Shown: piece after piece, positions 9,032 through 17,118 of the stretch
How positions within the stretch are numbered: the first letter of the stretch is position 1
Layout of the letters: the number at the start of each line of letters is the position of its first letter
Origin: Caulobacter sp. CCUG 60055
GTDB taxonomy: Bacteria > Pseudomonadota > Alphaproteobacteria > Caulobacterales > Caulobacteraceae
DNA: 64,000 nucleotides
Assembly: GCF_022750545.1 (NCBI RefSeq)
Contig: NZ_PUIC01000001.1
Location: 1 to 64,000, forward strand
Reading direction: 5' to 3'
Translations under genes and position numbers: made by a program
The notes under the pieces: generated by a model
What the model saw: the letters and a program-made list of their open reading frames with translations, nothing else
What the model was told of the DNA's origin: nothing
The model's database searches: none

Positions 9032-10302
9032 GCACAGACCTCGTCGATGAAATCGAGCGCGGCGGCCAGGTGGTCGTCCCAGGTGGGCGGCCGCCAGCGC
9101 GCGATCCGGGCCAGCTGGGCCTGGCGGCGCGCCGAGCCGGGCGTCGCGTAGTCGGCCGCCGCCGCCGCCCAGGCTGCGCCGTCCAGCGGGTCGAGATAGT
9201 CCGGCGCGCCGCCGCCGGTCTCGCGCAGGGCCGGCAGGTCGCTGGCGATGACCGGCGCGCCCAGGGCCAGGGCTTCGGCCACCGGCAGCCCGTAGCCCTC
9301 GGCGAACGAGGGCAGCAGCACCGCGCGCGCGCCCCGGATCAGCTCGCGCAGCCGGGTGTCGGGAATGCAGCCCAGCTCGTGCACCACGCCGCGCAGCGTC
9401 GGCGCGCGGTCGAGCAGGTCGAAGACCATTTCGCTCTCCCAGCCCCGGCGTCCGACCAGCATCAGGTCGGGCGTGCGTTCAGGCCCCAGCGTCAGGGCCA
9501 TCCGTCGCCACAGATGCAGCAGCAGCAGGTGGTTCTTGCGCGGTTCGATGGTGCCCAGCGCCACGAAATAGGGGCGGGCGCAGAGCACGTTGGCGTTGCG
9601 GATCGGCGGCGAGGTCGGGACGCCAAGGGGGGCGACCCGCACCGGCGTCGCGCGGCCGGCCGCGGCCAGCGCGGGGGCCAGGGCCTCGGCGGTGGCTTGC
9701 GAATTCACCAGGACGCCCGACGCCAGGGCGCTGGCGGCGGCGATCTTGCGGGCGTAGTCCCGCGCGCCGCCCGGCCGGGCGTATTCGGGATGCTCTAGGG
9801 GAATGAGATCGTGAACGAACGGGATGAACCGGGCGTTCCGCCGCCTCAGGATCGCGGCGATGGCGCGATGGCGCTCCAGCCCCCGCGCCGAGAGGTGCAG
9901 GTAGGCTCGCGGCCGGCCGGTCGCGGCGCGCGACGGCGATATGGGGCGCGGCGCGAGGCTGAGGCAGGCCGCCGCCGCCCGCCGCCAGCGTTGCGTCCTG
10001 GGCTCCGTCCAGCCCTCGTCCGTCCAGCGGGCGGCGGTCAACGCCAGGAACTCGCTTACGAGGCCGGTCGGCAGGCGCCCGTGCAGGCCGCAGGGGTGAA
10101 AGGCCGTGAACTGCAAGCGTTCAGGGGCCAGCCGCAGCAACCCTTCGGCGTAGGCCATCTCCACGCGGTCGACCCCGGTCGGGGTGGGATGGAGAACGCG
10201 CGACAGCAGGCGCGACAGGTCCAACACGATCTGCGGCCCGTCGGCCGCCGCCCCGGCGTCGGCGACGGGGGCGGCCGCGTCGATGCAGGCGGTGGCGCTC
10301 AT
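9028..10302 (-). CDS. Glycosyltransferase family 4 protein
   Basis: A 424-residue GT-B enzyme. The motifs PTGVDRVEMAYAEGL, FIPFVHDLIPLEHPEY, VALGTIEPRKNH and PSFAEGYGLPVAEALALGAPV identify the GT4 family, and the PTG(I/V)-R-V plus FVHDLIP signature is shared with the TPR-GT at 4472-7006. It lies between kpsS and kpsM, with ATGA overlaps on both sides, so it is part of the capsule operon. Predicted cytoplasmic; sugar specificity unknown. Confidence 0.88.
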   Translation of the reverse strand: MSATACIDAAAPVADAGAAADGPQIVLDLSRLLSRVLHPTPTGVDRVEMAYAEGLLRLAPERLQFTAFHPCGLHGRLPTGLVSEFLALTAARWTDEGWTEPRTQRWRRAAAACLSLAPRPISPSRAATGRPRAYLHLSARGLERHRAIAAILRRRNARFIPFVHDLIPLEHPEYARPGGARDYARKIAAASALASGVLVNSQATAEALAPALAAAGRATPVRVAPLGVPTSPPIRNANVLCARPYFVALGTIEPRKNHLLLLHLWRRMALTLGPERTPDLMLVGRRGWESEMVFDLLDRAPTLRGVVHELGCIPDTRLRELIRGARAVLLPSFAEGYGLPVAEALALGAPVIASDLPALRETGGGAPDYLDPLDGAAWAAAAADYATPGSARRQAQLARIARWRPPTWDDHLAAALDFIDEVCA

Positions 10303-11573
10303 TCGGCCGCCGCCAGGACAGGCGCGTCGGCCGTCGGCGCCGTCCTCAGGCGACGGGCCGGCTGGACGAACGGCGCGCTGGCGGCGATGCGCCCGGCGGC
10401 GGCCGCGACGAGGCGGCCTTCGCGGTCTTCGGCGTAGAAGCCTCCGCGCAGCAGGCTGCGCTCGGCCAGGACCCGGCGAAAGGCCTCGTAAAGGCTCGCC
10501 TGCGGCGGCGTCGGCGCGCCCCAGAACCCGGCGAGCGAGCCCTGGTGGGTCAGGCCCGGCAGGTCGTAGATCGCCCGGCCCAGGGTGATCACCGGCACGC
10601 CGGCGGCCAGGGCCAGGGTTCCGGTGGTGCTGTTCACCGTCGCCACGCCGCGCGCGGCGCGCACCAGCGGGTCGATGTCCGCCGTCTCGACATAGCGCAC
10701 GCGTTCGCCGACGCCGAGCGCGCGGGCGTAGTCGCCGACGCGGCGTCTCCAGTCGATCAGCCCGTTGTCGAGGGGGTGGGCCTTGACCACCAGGTGCGTG
10801 TCGGCCGGCGCGTGGGCGGCGAACGAGGCGACGATCTCGGCCAGGGCCGGCTGCATGCCGTTGAAGTCGGAATGGGCGCGGAGCTGGTAGTCGGAATCCA
10901 GTTGCAGGGGCGTCAGAAAGAAGCCTTCCGGGCGAAGCGAGGCCAGGGCCTGCGTCGAACACCGCGCCGCGCCGCCGCGTCGGCAAAGATGGGCCAGCCA
11001 GCCGAACGCCTCGACCAGGGGAGGCCAGGGCCTGTGGGTGCGGTAGTGGGGGAAGGCCGCGCCGAGCAGCAGCACGAAGACGTAGTAGGCCAGGGTGTCG
11101 CGCACGCGTCGCGGCAGGCTGGACGGCAAGGGCGGAGCGTCTCCGATCGGCGGCGCGGCGTCGGCGGCCCGCAGCCACCAGGCCGGGTCCGAGGGCAGGG
11201 CCGAGAAGCCGTTGACGCCGCCCCGCTCCAGGGTGATCCAGTCGGGGCGCAGATAGCCCTCCTCGAACACATGGACGGCCACCCCCAGTCCGGCCGCCGC
11301 GGCGCGGGCCGTCCGGTGCAGGGGCCGGCAGTCGCCGAACAGGACGATGTCGGTGATGCTCCGCTCACGGATCAATCGGGCGAGGCGGGCGGGCCAGGCC
11401 TGGGCCGAGCCGCGATAGTTGAGCGCCCCCGGGGCGGGCCAGTCCCACTGGTCGCCGCCGTTGAAGTTCACCCGGTGGACGCCGCAGCCCCGGGCGGCCA
11501 TGGCTTCGCCCAGGTCGAAGAAGAACCGGCCGGGCAGGCCCTGGAGGAACAGGATCTGCCGCACGCCCCGCAT
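10299..11573 (-). CDS. kpsS: Capsule biosynthesis/export protein KpsS (beta-Kdo transferase family)
   Basis: A 424-residue protein matching KpsS/LipB. In characterised systems KpsS adds the first beta-Kdo to lyso-phosphatidylglycerol to start the capsule linker. The N-terminal ILFLQGLPGRFFFDLGEAM and FNGGDQWDWP motifs and the later HLVVKAHPLDNG, VNSTTGTLALAAGVPV and GRAIYDLPGLTHQG are typical. The frame opens at 11594, but ATG 11573 has an AGGCGG ribosome-binding site and leaves one base after the kpsC stop codon. It is the second gene of the capsule operon. Confidence 0.88.
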   Translation of the reverse strand: MRGVRQILFLQGLPGRFFFDLGEAMAARGCGVHRVNFNGGDQWDWPAPGALNYRGSAQAWPARLARLIRERSITDIVLFGDCRPLHRTARAAAAGLGVAVHVFEEGYLRPDWITLERGGVNGFSALPSDPAWWLRAADAAPPIGDAPPLPSSLPRRVRDTLAYYVFVLLLGAAFPHYRTHRPWPPLVEAFGWLAHLCRRGGAARCSTQALASLRPEGFFLTPLQLDSDYQLRAHSDFNGMQPALAEIVASFAAHAPADTHLVVKAHPLDNGLIDWRRRVGDYARALGVGERVRYVETADIDPLVRAARGVATVNSTTGTLALAAGVPVITLGRAIYDLPGLTHQGSLAGFWGAPTPPQASLYEAFRRVLAERSLLRGGFYAEDREGRLVAAAAGRIAASAPFVQPARRLRTAPTADAPVLAAAE

Positions 11574-11574
11574 G

Positions 11575-12720
11575 TCAGACCGCCTGGAGGACATGCGCGG
11601 CCGCGCGGACGGACAGTCCCTGCAGCCGCCGCAGCGAAGGCAACAGGGCGGCCGGGGCCCGCGCGGGCGGCGCGGCCAGGCGTTCGATCGCGGTCTCGGG
11701 CGAACAGGCCGCGCCCGTCTGGGGATCGAAATAGCGCGGATAGAGGATCAGCGCGGCGGCGGCCAGTTCGGTCGCCGTCAGCCGGCGGCCGCGCCGGGGC
11801 GGCGGGGCGAGGTCGCGCGTCAGGCCCCAGCCCGCGAAGAACGGCTGGCCGTGGCAGACGACTTCGCGGCCGCGCAGCAGGGCCTCGAAGCCGGTCAACG
11901 ACGTGGCGACATGGACGGCGTCGACGCCGGCCAGCAGGCGGGGCAGGTCGTCTCCCCGGACGATGCGGTCGGCATGGCGCAGCGCGTCGGCGTCGCGGAC
12001 GCCGCCCTTGCGCAGCCCCGCCTCGACGTCGGGGTGCGGCCGATAGAGCAGGAGCGCGTCGGGTTCCAGCGCGCGCGCGCGGCGCAGCAGGTCGAGATCG
12101 CCGGTCACCCCGGCGCCGCCGAGCCGCAGGGACAGATCGCCCGCCACCTGGCCGGGAATGAGGACCGTGCGGCGGCCGTCCGTCGTCGGCGGCGGGGCGG
12201 TCCCGGACAGATTGTACTTGGTCAGCCCGAGCGTCACGACGCGGCGGACCAGCCGTTCGGCCCTGGCGGTCAGGGTCGCGTCGAAGCGGGTCTCGCTCAG
12301 CAGCCGCTCGAGGTCGCTGGGGCGGCCGGGGTCGAAATGCAGGCCGCCGCGATCGACGGTGATGGACAGGGGCGGCCGGCACTCCGCGCCCAGTCCGCGC
12401 GAACGCAGAAAGCCGTCCTCGACGCGGATCAGCGGGAGACCGGCCGCGCGGGCCAGGCTGTGAAGAGCGGCGGGCTCGCGCGAGGCCCAGGTCGCGATCG
12501 CGCCGCCGCGCCGCCGCGCGACGTCGATGGCGCGCCGTGCCGAGCGGGGGAAGTCGGGCGGAGCCGCGCCCGCGGGGGTCAGCATGGCGGCGACGGCCGC
12601 GCGCTTCCAGCCCGCGACGCCGACGCAGGCGGCCGCTGGGGCGTCGTCGGTCGCCTCGCGCCCCGTCGCGGATATGGCGGCGTTCACGAACGCAGACGGA
12701 CGAGGGCGGTTGGGCTGCAT
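11575..12720 (-). CDS. kpsC: KpsC-like beta-Kdo transferase, single-module form
   Basis: A 381-residue protein of the KpsC family. RVEDGFLRSRGLG is at residues 99-111, followed by LYRPHPDVEAGLR and HVATSLTGFEALLRGREVVCHGQP. Typical KpsC is about 675 residues with two transferase modules that alternate Kdo linkages. Only one module is present here, so this copy would be expected to make one linkage type. The ATG at 12720 has no Shine-Dalgarno, and a lux-box-like palindrome ends 38 bases upstream, which fits a near-leaderless transcript. It is the first gene of the kpsC-kpsS-GT-kpsM-kpsE-TPR-GT operon. Confidence 0.82.
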   Translation of the reverse strand: MQPNRPRPSAFVNAAISATGREATDDAPAAACVGVAGWKRAAVAAMLTPAGAAPPDFPRSARRAIDVARRRGGAIATWASREPAALHSLARAAGLPLIRVEDGFLRSRGLGAECRPPLSITVDRGGLHFDPGRPSDLERLLSETRFDATLTARAERLVRRVVTLGLTKYNLSGTAPPPTTDGRRTVLIPGQVAGDLSLRLGGAGVTGDLDLLRRARALEPDALLLYRPHPDVEAGLRKGGVRDADALRHADRIVRGDDLPRLLAGVDAVHVATSLTGFEALLRGREVVCHGQPFFAGWGLTRDLAPPPRRGRRLTATELAAAALILYPRYFDPQTGAACSPETAIERLAAPPARAPAALLPSLRRLQGLSVRAAAHVLQAV

Positions 12721-12758
12721 GGCGGCAGTTGCTGTGCCAGAAGCGCCGTTTCATCGGC

Positions 12759-12776
12759 CCTGTGGGAAGCCACAGG
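12759..12776. promoter_or_regulatory. lux-box-like palindrome upstream of the kpsC operon
   Basis: CCTGTGGGAAGCCACAGG is a dyad with 6-base arms and a further G:C pair into the 6-base spacer, centred about 47 bases before the kpsC ATG. It shares the CTGTG-N6-CACAG plan with three other elements in the window. It could also fold as a hairpin, but there is no following T-tract, so an operator is more likely than a terminator. Confidence 0.55.
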
Positions 12777-12814
12777 CCCGCGACACCTATGGTGAACGCG
12801 AAGGGCGGGGAGGT

Positions 12815-13216
12815 TCACGGCTCGAACGGCGCCGGCTGAGGCGACGGAAAATCGGGCGACCGGCGCGGGGCGGGCGGCGACGTCCTGATCCCCGGTTCAA
12901 GCCCGAAGCGACGCCGGTAGTTGCGGTGGAAGACGCCGTAGTGGCCGAAGCCGCACTGGATGGCCACCGCTTCCGGAGCCAAGCCGGGATTGTCGCGCAA
13001 CAGCCGGTGGGCGGCGTCCAGCCGGACCGCGTGCAGCGCAGTGTAGAACGCCGCGCCCCGGACGATCAGGAAGGCGCGGTGAAGGTCGGCGATCCGGACG
13101 CCGATCATCTGGGCCAGGGCCTTCTCCGACAACCGCTTGGGCAGGGCGGCGAGAACCATGCGCTCGACCGTTTCGACCAGGTCCTGGTCGTTGGCCGCCT
13201 CGGAGGACTCAGACAT
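12815..13216 (-). CDS. Short AraC-type DNA-binding regulator
   Basis: A 133-residue protein consisting of little more than the AraC/XylS double helix-turn-helix. The first HTH spans roughly LSEKALAQMIGVRIADLHRAF and the second AVAIQCGFGHYGVFHRNYRRRFG, the canonical C-terminal AraC signature. The usual N-terminal ligand-binding domain is missing, and the last 25 residues are Pro-rich and probably disordered. It lies just upstream of the capsule operon on the same strand but is separated from kpsC by 94 bases, so a role in controlling the locus is plausible but unproven. Confidence 0.8.
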   Translation of the reverse strand: MSESSEAANDQDLVETVERMVLAALPKRLSEKALAQMIGVRIADLHRAFLIVRGAAFYTALHAVRLDAAHRLLRDNPGLAPEAVAIQCGFGHYGVFHRNYRRRFGLEPGIRTSPPAPRRSPDFPSPQPAPFEP

Positions 13217-13563
13217 GTCGCGGCGTTGCGGCGGTCTGACTTGCGGGGCAGGTCCTGGTCTGGGTCATCGCGCTCCCGTTTCCCGCTGTCGGCGCCGTTA
13301 GTCTCGACCTGTGCAAGTCGATGGCGCCGGTCCTTGATGTTTCGACGATCCCGCCGCCGTTCGTCGCGATCCCGGCCCAAGGCGAGAGATCGACGAAGAG
13401 ACTGTTCGCGCCGTCGAATATTCGAAGAGCGCGGCGGCGTTCGGGGGGCCGCATCCGCGCTCCTTCGCGTGTCTTCCTGTCATTAGGACAAAAATGCGGC
13501 GGAGCTTGTGACACGCTGAAGTGTGAAGTTTTTAAGTCGTGGCGCGCAACCTCGGCGCGCGCG
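13217..13563. other. Intergenic region between araC-type gene and GT4 gene
   Basis: This 347-base gap lies upstream of the AraC-type gene and at the 3' end of the GT4 gene. It should hold the AraC gene promoter. The segment 13480-13540 is less GC-rich than the rest (runs such as ACAAAAATG and TTTTTAAG). Reading frames here have poor composition and no recognisable motifs, so I call no gene. Confidence 0.5.
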
Positions 13564-14754
13564 TCAGCCGGCGGTCTGGCCGACGAGGCCGAGATAGGCC
13601 GACGTCAGGCGCCGGCCATAGGCGGCCGGCGAAAACGTCGCCGCGCGCGTCCGGCCGGCCTCGCGCAGCCGGCCGCACAGGGCGTCGTCGCTCGCGAGGG
13701 CGGCGATGGCCGCCGCCATGGCGACGATGTCGTGGGGATCGACGGTCAAGGCCCCGTCGGCGGCGACCTCCGCCAAGGCGCCGCGATCGGAGGTCAGCAG
13801 GGGAACGCCCGCCGCCATGGCTTCGACGGCCGGCAGGCCGAACCCCTCGGCGAGCGAGGGAAACAGCGCCGCCCTGGCCTGACATATCAGCGCCGCCAGC
13901 GCGGGGCGGTCCAGCCAGGGCAGGCGCAGGACGCCCGGCGCGTCCAGGGCCCGGGCGAGGCCGCCGGCCCGCCAGCCGTCCGGGCCGGCGACGACGAGCG
14001 GGCGGCTCGCGCCGCTCAGCCGGTGGGCGGCCACCAGGCGTTCAAGGTTCTTGCGCGGCTCGACCGAGCCCCAGAACAGGAAGTAGCCGCCGGGGACCAG
14101 CCCCGACGGAAGCGGTCCCCCGACCGCCGCCGACGCCGCGGGGGGCTGGGGAGGGGCCTGGTAGGTGTTGATCACGAAATCGCCGGGGACGCCGAGCCGG
14201 CGCACCAGGGCCTCGCGGCTGTCTTCCGAGACGGTGAAGATGCGGTCGGCGGCCTCGGCCACGCGCGCCAGCAACCGCCGGTGGCGACCGCTGTCGACGC
14301 CGGTCAGCTCCGGCCGGTCGAGCGGAATGGCGTCGTGGATCGTGTAGACGTTGCGCGCGCCCAGCAGGCGCAGCGGCAACGGATAGCTCCAGTGCATCAC
14401 GGCGGGGGGATCGTCGCAGCGCACGGGCAGCAGGCGGCCGTAAACGTTGAAATGGACCTGGGCCTCCCGGAACAGGTCCTCGCCGGTCCACAGCCGCCCG
14501 TCTGGCCCGGTCTCGTCTCGCAGCAGGCGCGGGGCGCGACGGCCGGCGGCGATCCATCGGGACGCCCGCCCTCGATCCGTTTCGGTGTCGCGCACCGGCT
14601 CGATCCGCGCGCCGAGCGTCCGCAGGGTCTCGGACAGGACCTGCGCGTAGACGGCCACGCCGGTGGCCCCGCCGGGCCGCCGCCGCCGGGCGTCGACGCC
14701 GATCCGCCAGCCGTTCAGCGGCGCGGCTCCAGGGGCGGGGAACCGGGTGGACAT
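13564..14754 (-). CDS. Glycosyltransferase family 4 protein, paralogue of the 1962-3332 enzyme
   Basis: A 396-residue GT-B enzyme with GGATGVAVYAQVLSE near the N-terminus, VMHWSYPLPLRLLGARN in the middle, FWGSVEPRKNLERL and PSLAEGFGLPAVEAMAAGVP in the donor-binding half. The middle segment matches the plus-strand GT at 1962-3332 almost residue for residue, indicating duplication within the locus. It is transcribed divergently from the LuxR-type gene that follows, with about 100 bases between. Likely transfers a sugar during capsule or other surface polymer synthesis. Confidence 0.87.
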   Translation of the reverse strand: MSTRFPAPGAAPLNGWRIGVDARRRRPGGATGVAVYAQVLSETLRTLGARIEPVRDTETDRGRASRWIAAGRRAPRLLRDETGPDGRLWTGEDLFREAQVHFNVYGRLLPVRCDDPPAVMHWSYPLPLRLLGARNVYTIHDAIPLDRPELTGVDSGRHRRLLARVAEAADRIFTVSEDSREALVRRLGVPGDFVINTYQAPPQPPAASAAVGGPLPSGLVPGGYFLFWGSVEPRKNLERLVAAHRLSGASRPLVVAGPDGWRAGGLARALDAPGVLRLPWLDRPALAALICQARAALFPSLAEGFGLPAVEAMAAGVPLLTSDRGALAEVAADGALTVDPHDIVAMAAAIAALASDDALCGRLREAGRTRAATFSPAAYGRRLTSAYLGLVGQTAG

Positions 14755-14861
14755 GAAAGGTTCTTGCTTCTCGCTGTCGCGGACGGCGCGGGTTGCTTGT
14801 CATTGTTGGACGAGATGAGCAATGGGCGGGCGACGCGGGTGAAGATCACGGTCTATCGCGA

Positions 14862-15644
14862 ATGCGGAGCGCGCGCGTCCATGGGCGTCCGGTCACGGCC
14901 GGGCCTGCGGCCGTGAGCGCCGCGGCCGAGCGTCCGGCGTCGCCCGAGGTTTCGCCCGAGGCGGATCTGCGGACGCGGCTGGCCGCCGTCGCCCGCGCGC
15001 ACGGGTTCGCCGGCGCGGTCTACATGCATGTGGGACACGTCCTGGACGGGGCGGCCGACCCGTCGTTCGCGCCGGCCCCCCGCCGGTTGGCGGCGACCGG
15101 CGGCTTCGACGGCGAACGCTATCTTCGCCGGGACTATCTGCGGCACGATCCGCTGGCGGCGCGGGCCGCGACCGAATTCACCCCGTTCGCCTGGACGCTT
15201 TCTTCCCTGGACCGGGGCTCGCCCGCCCGGGCGCGGGTGCTGGCCGCCTTCGCGGCGTGGGGCGTCGAGGCCGGGGTCGTGGCGCCGGTCCAGGACCACG
15301 CCCTGGGGCCGGCGTTCCTGAATCTGCACCGGCGCGAGGCCGACAGCGCCGCGCGAGCCGACGAGGGGGCGCTGCTGTTGGAGGCCGCGCGCCTTCACGC
15401 CGCCGTCCGCGCCGCGCCGGCCGCCTTCGGCGAGACCACCCGGCCCGACCGGCTCAGCGCCCGCGAGATGCAGGTGCTGCGCCTGGCCGCGATGGGCCGC
15501 ACCGAACAGGAGACCGCCGCCGCCCTGGCGCTCAGCCGGCGCGGGGTGCAGTTCCATCTGGCCCGCGCCGTCGACAAGCTGGCCGCCGCCAACAAGACCG
15601 CAGCGGTGGCCAGGGCGGTCAGCGCCGGCCTCATCGCGATCTAG
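14862..15644 (+). CDS. LuxR-family regulator with autoinducer-binding-type domain
   Basis: An N-terminal autoinducer-binding-like domain (FAGAVYMHVGHV through GVEAGVVAPV) is joined to a C-terminal GerE-type HTH (LSAREMQVLRLAAMGRT to DKLAAANKTAAVARA). Of the TraR pocket residues, the equivalents of Tyr61, Asp70, Pro71 and Trp85 are present (RYLRR, HDP, FAW), but the Trp57 position is Asp. No luxI-type synthase is in the window, so this is a LuxR solo. The start is uncertain: TTG 14793, ATG 14862 and GTG 14913 are all in frame. A paralogue lies at 58724-59530. The prepilin peptidase gene follows after 6 bases. Confidence 0.82.
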   Translation: MRSARVHGRPVTAGPAAVSAAAERPASPEVSPEADLRTRLAAVARAHGFAGAVYMHVGHVLDGAADPSFAPAPRRLAATGGFDGERYLRRDYLRHDPLAARAATEFTPFAWTLSSLDRGSPARARVLAAFAAWGVEAGVVAPVQDHALGPAFLNLHRREADSAARADEGALLLEAARLHAAVRAAPAAFGETTRPDRLSAREMQVLRLAAMGRTEQETAAALALSRRGVQFHLARAVDKLAAANKTAAVARAVSAGLIAI

Positions 15645-15650
15645 GCGGCG

Positions 15651-16268
15651 GTGAAGCCGGAAGGCTGGCTCCTGGTCGCTGCGGCCGGCGGTCTCGCCGG
15701 GCTGGCGGCGGCCCTGGCGGCCCGCAGGCTGTCGGAGGACGCCGCCGCGCCGCCGCTGTGGTGCGTCGCCGCGTTCGAGGCCGGGCTCGCCGTGTGGGCC
15801 GCGGCCGTGGCCGGGCCTTCGGACAGCGCCGTCTCGATCCTGCTCGCGACCGCCCTGCTGGCGCTGGCGCTGGTCGACGTGGCCGTCCTGCGGCTGCCCG
15901 ACGTCGTCACCCTGCCGCTGGCGCTCGCCGGGATCGGTCTCGCCGTCCTGCGCGGGCGAGATGTCCTCGACCACGTCGCCGGCGCGGTCGCGGGATACGC
16001 CGCGCTGGCGGCGCTGGCGGCGGGGTTCCGCGCCGTGCGCGGGAAGGACGGCCTGGGGCTTGGCGACGCCAAGCTGCTGGCGGCGGCGGGCGGATGGCTG
16101 GGATGGCGGGCGCTGCCGATGACGGTGCTGCTGGCCTGCGTCGTCGCCTTCGCCTGGGCGGCGGTCCGCGCCCTGCGGCACGGGCGTCCGGCCTTCGACC
16201 GGCCCTTGCCCTTCGGCGCGCCGCTGGCGCTGGGTTTCTGGCTGATCTGGCTGTACGGGACGCCCTAA
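15651..16268 (+). CDS. Prepilin peptidase, A24 family, without methylase domain
   Basis: A 205-residue polytopic membrane aspartic protease that cleaves type IV leader peptides. The two catalytic aspartates are Asp76 in LVDVAVLRLPD and Asp139 in the GLGLGDAK motif. The Cys-rich N-methyltransferase domain of full-length GspO/PilD is absent, as in the short A24 forms. It starts with GTG and ends 7 bases from the convergent gspK stop, so it probably processes the pseudopilins GspG-K encoded next door. It may be co-transcribed with the preceding LuxR-type gene. Confidence 0.87.
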   Translation: MKPEGWLLVAAAGGLAGLAAALAARRLSEDAAAPPLWCVAAFEAGLAVWAAAVAGPSDSAVSILLATALLALALVDVAVLRLPDVVTLPLALAGIGLAVLRGRDVLDHVAGAVAGYAALAALAAGFRAVRGKDGLGLGDAKLLAAAGGWLGWRALPMTVLLACVVAFAWAAVRALRHGRPAFDRPLPFGAPLALGFWLIWLYGTP

Positions 16269-16275
16269 CGGGACC

Positions 16276-17118
16276 TCAGTCCGTCGCCCGCACCCAGAAC
16301 GGCCGATGCGCGTTCCCGGTCAGCTCGACCACCGCCGAGCGGTCGAGCGCGCCGCCGCCGGGCGCGCGGGCGGTCACATGCACGGTGACGACGCGCCCGA
16401 CGTAGGACTCCGTCGCGGTGTCGAGCTTGGCGCGCTGTCCCGCCAGTTCGCGGGCCCTGATGATCGCGTCAGGGCCTTCGGCGCCGGTTTCGGTCATGGC
16501 GGCCAGGGCGAGGGGCGAGGCCGCCTGCGGCATGAAGGCGCCGTTGCCAGGAAACACGGTCAGGACCGGGGCGAGGCGATCGAGCAGGGCCGGGGTCATG
16601 CCCTTGACGGCGGCCAGTTCGCCGACCGTGACGAACAGGGCTCCGCGAGGCCGCACGTCGTCCGCGGCATAGTCGAGCAGGGTGGCGTTGTGGTCCCGGC
16701 TGAAGCCGTCCTGCCAGCTCAGCAGGCTGTCGGTGAGAGCGTCCAGCCGGGGGCCCGCGACGCCGGCGGCCTGCAACAGCCGGCGGGCCTGCGTCGGCTG
16801 CAGGCGGTTGAGGGGGACCTTCCCGCGCTCGTCCTCGATGACGATGGTCGTCTGCACGCCGTCGATCTCGACATCGCGAGGACGGCCGCCGATCGCCCAG
16901 CGGCGTGCATCCGACGCGCCCAGCCCGGCGATGGCGGTGGCGAGGGCGCCGTCGGCGGCGGCTTCGAGCCGCGCGCGCTGCATCTGCGCCTGGGCGCCGG
17001 CCGTCGCGCCCTGGTCGGCGGCGAGCACGGTGTAGGCCATCAGGGCGAACAGCAGCAGGGCGGTCAGGGCCGCCACTAGCGCGAACCCTCCGTCACGGGC
17101 GGCCGCTCCCCGGGTCAT
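16276..17118 (-). CDS. gspK: Type II secretion minor pseudopilin GspK
   Basis: A 280-residue protein with a prepilin-like N-terminus: charged GAAARDGG, then FALVAALTALLLFALMAY. GspK characteristically lacks the Glu at mature position 5, and none is seen here. The SAM-like region (RLLQAAGVAGPRLDALTDSLLSWQD, VGELAAVKGMTPALLDRLAPVLTVF) is diagnostic. It caps the pseudopilus tip with GspI and GspJ. It is the last gene of the gsp operon, and its start overlaps the gspD stop by ATGA. Confidence 0.9.
   Translation of the reverse strand: MTRGAAARDGGFALVAALTALLLFALMAYTVLAADQGATAGAQAQMQRARLEAAADGALATAIAGLGASDARRWAIGGRPRDVEIDGVQTTIVIEDERGKVPLNRLQPTQARRLLQAAGVAGPRLDALTDSLLSWQDGFSRDHNATLLDYAADDVRPRGALFVTVGELAAVKGMTPALLDRLAPVLTVFPGNGAFMPQAASPLALAAMTETGAEGPDAIIRARELAGQRAKLDTATESYVGRVVTVHVTARAPGGGALDRSAVVELTGNAHRPFWVRATD

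Noticed and set aside
12759-12776. Hairpin as a terminator before kpsC
   Set aside because: No T-tract on either side, and three similar dyads elsewhere lie upstream of genes, which fits an operator better.
13209-13514. 101-residue minus-strand frame upstream of the AraC-type gene
   Set aside because: No motif, irregular codon use and an overlap with the AraC start; treated as non-coding.
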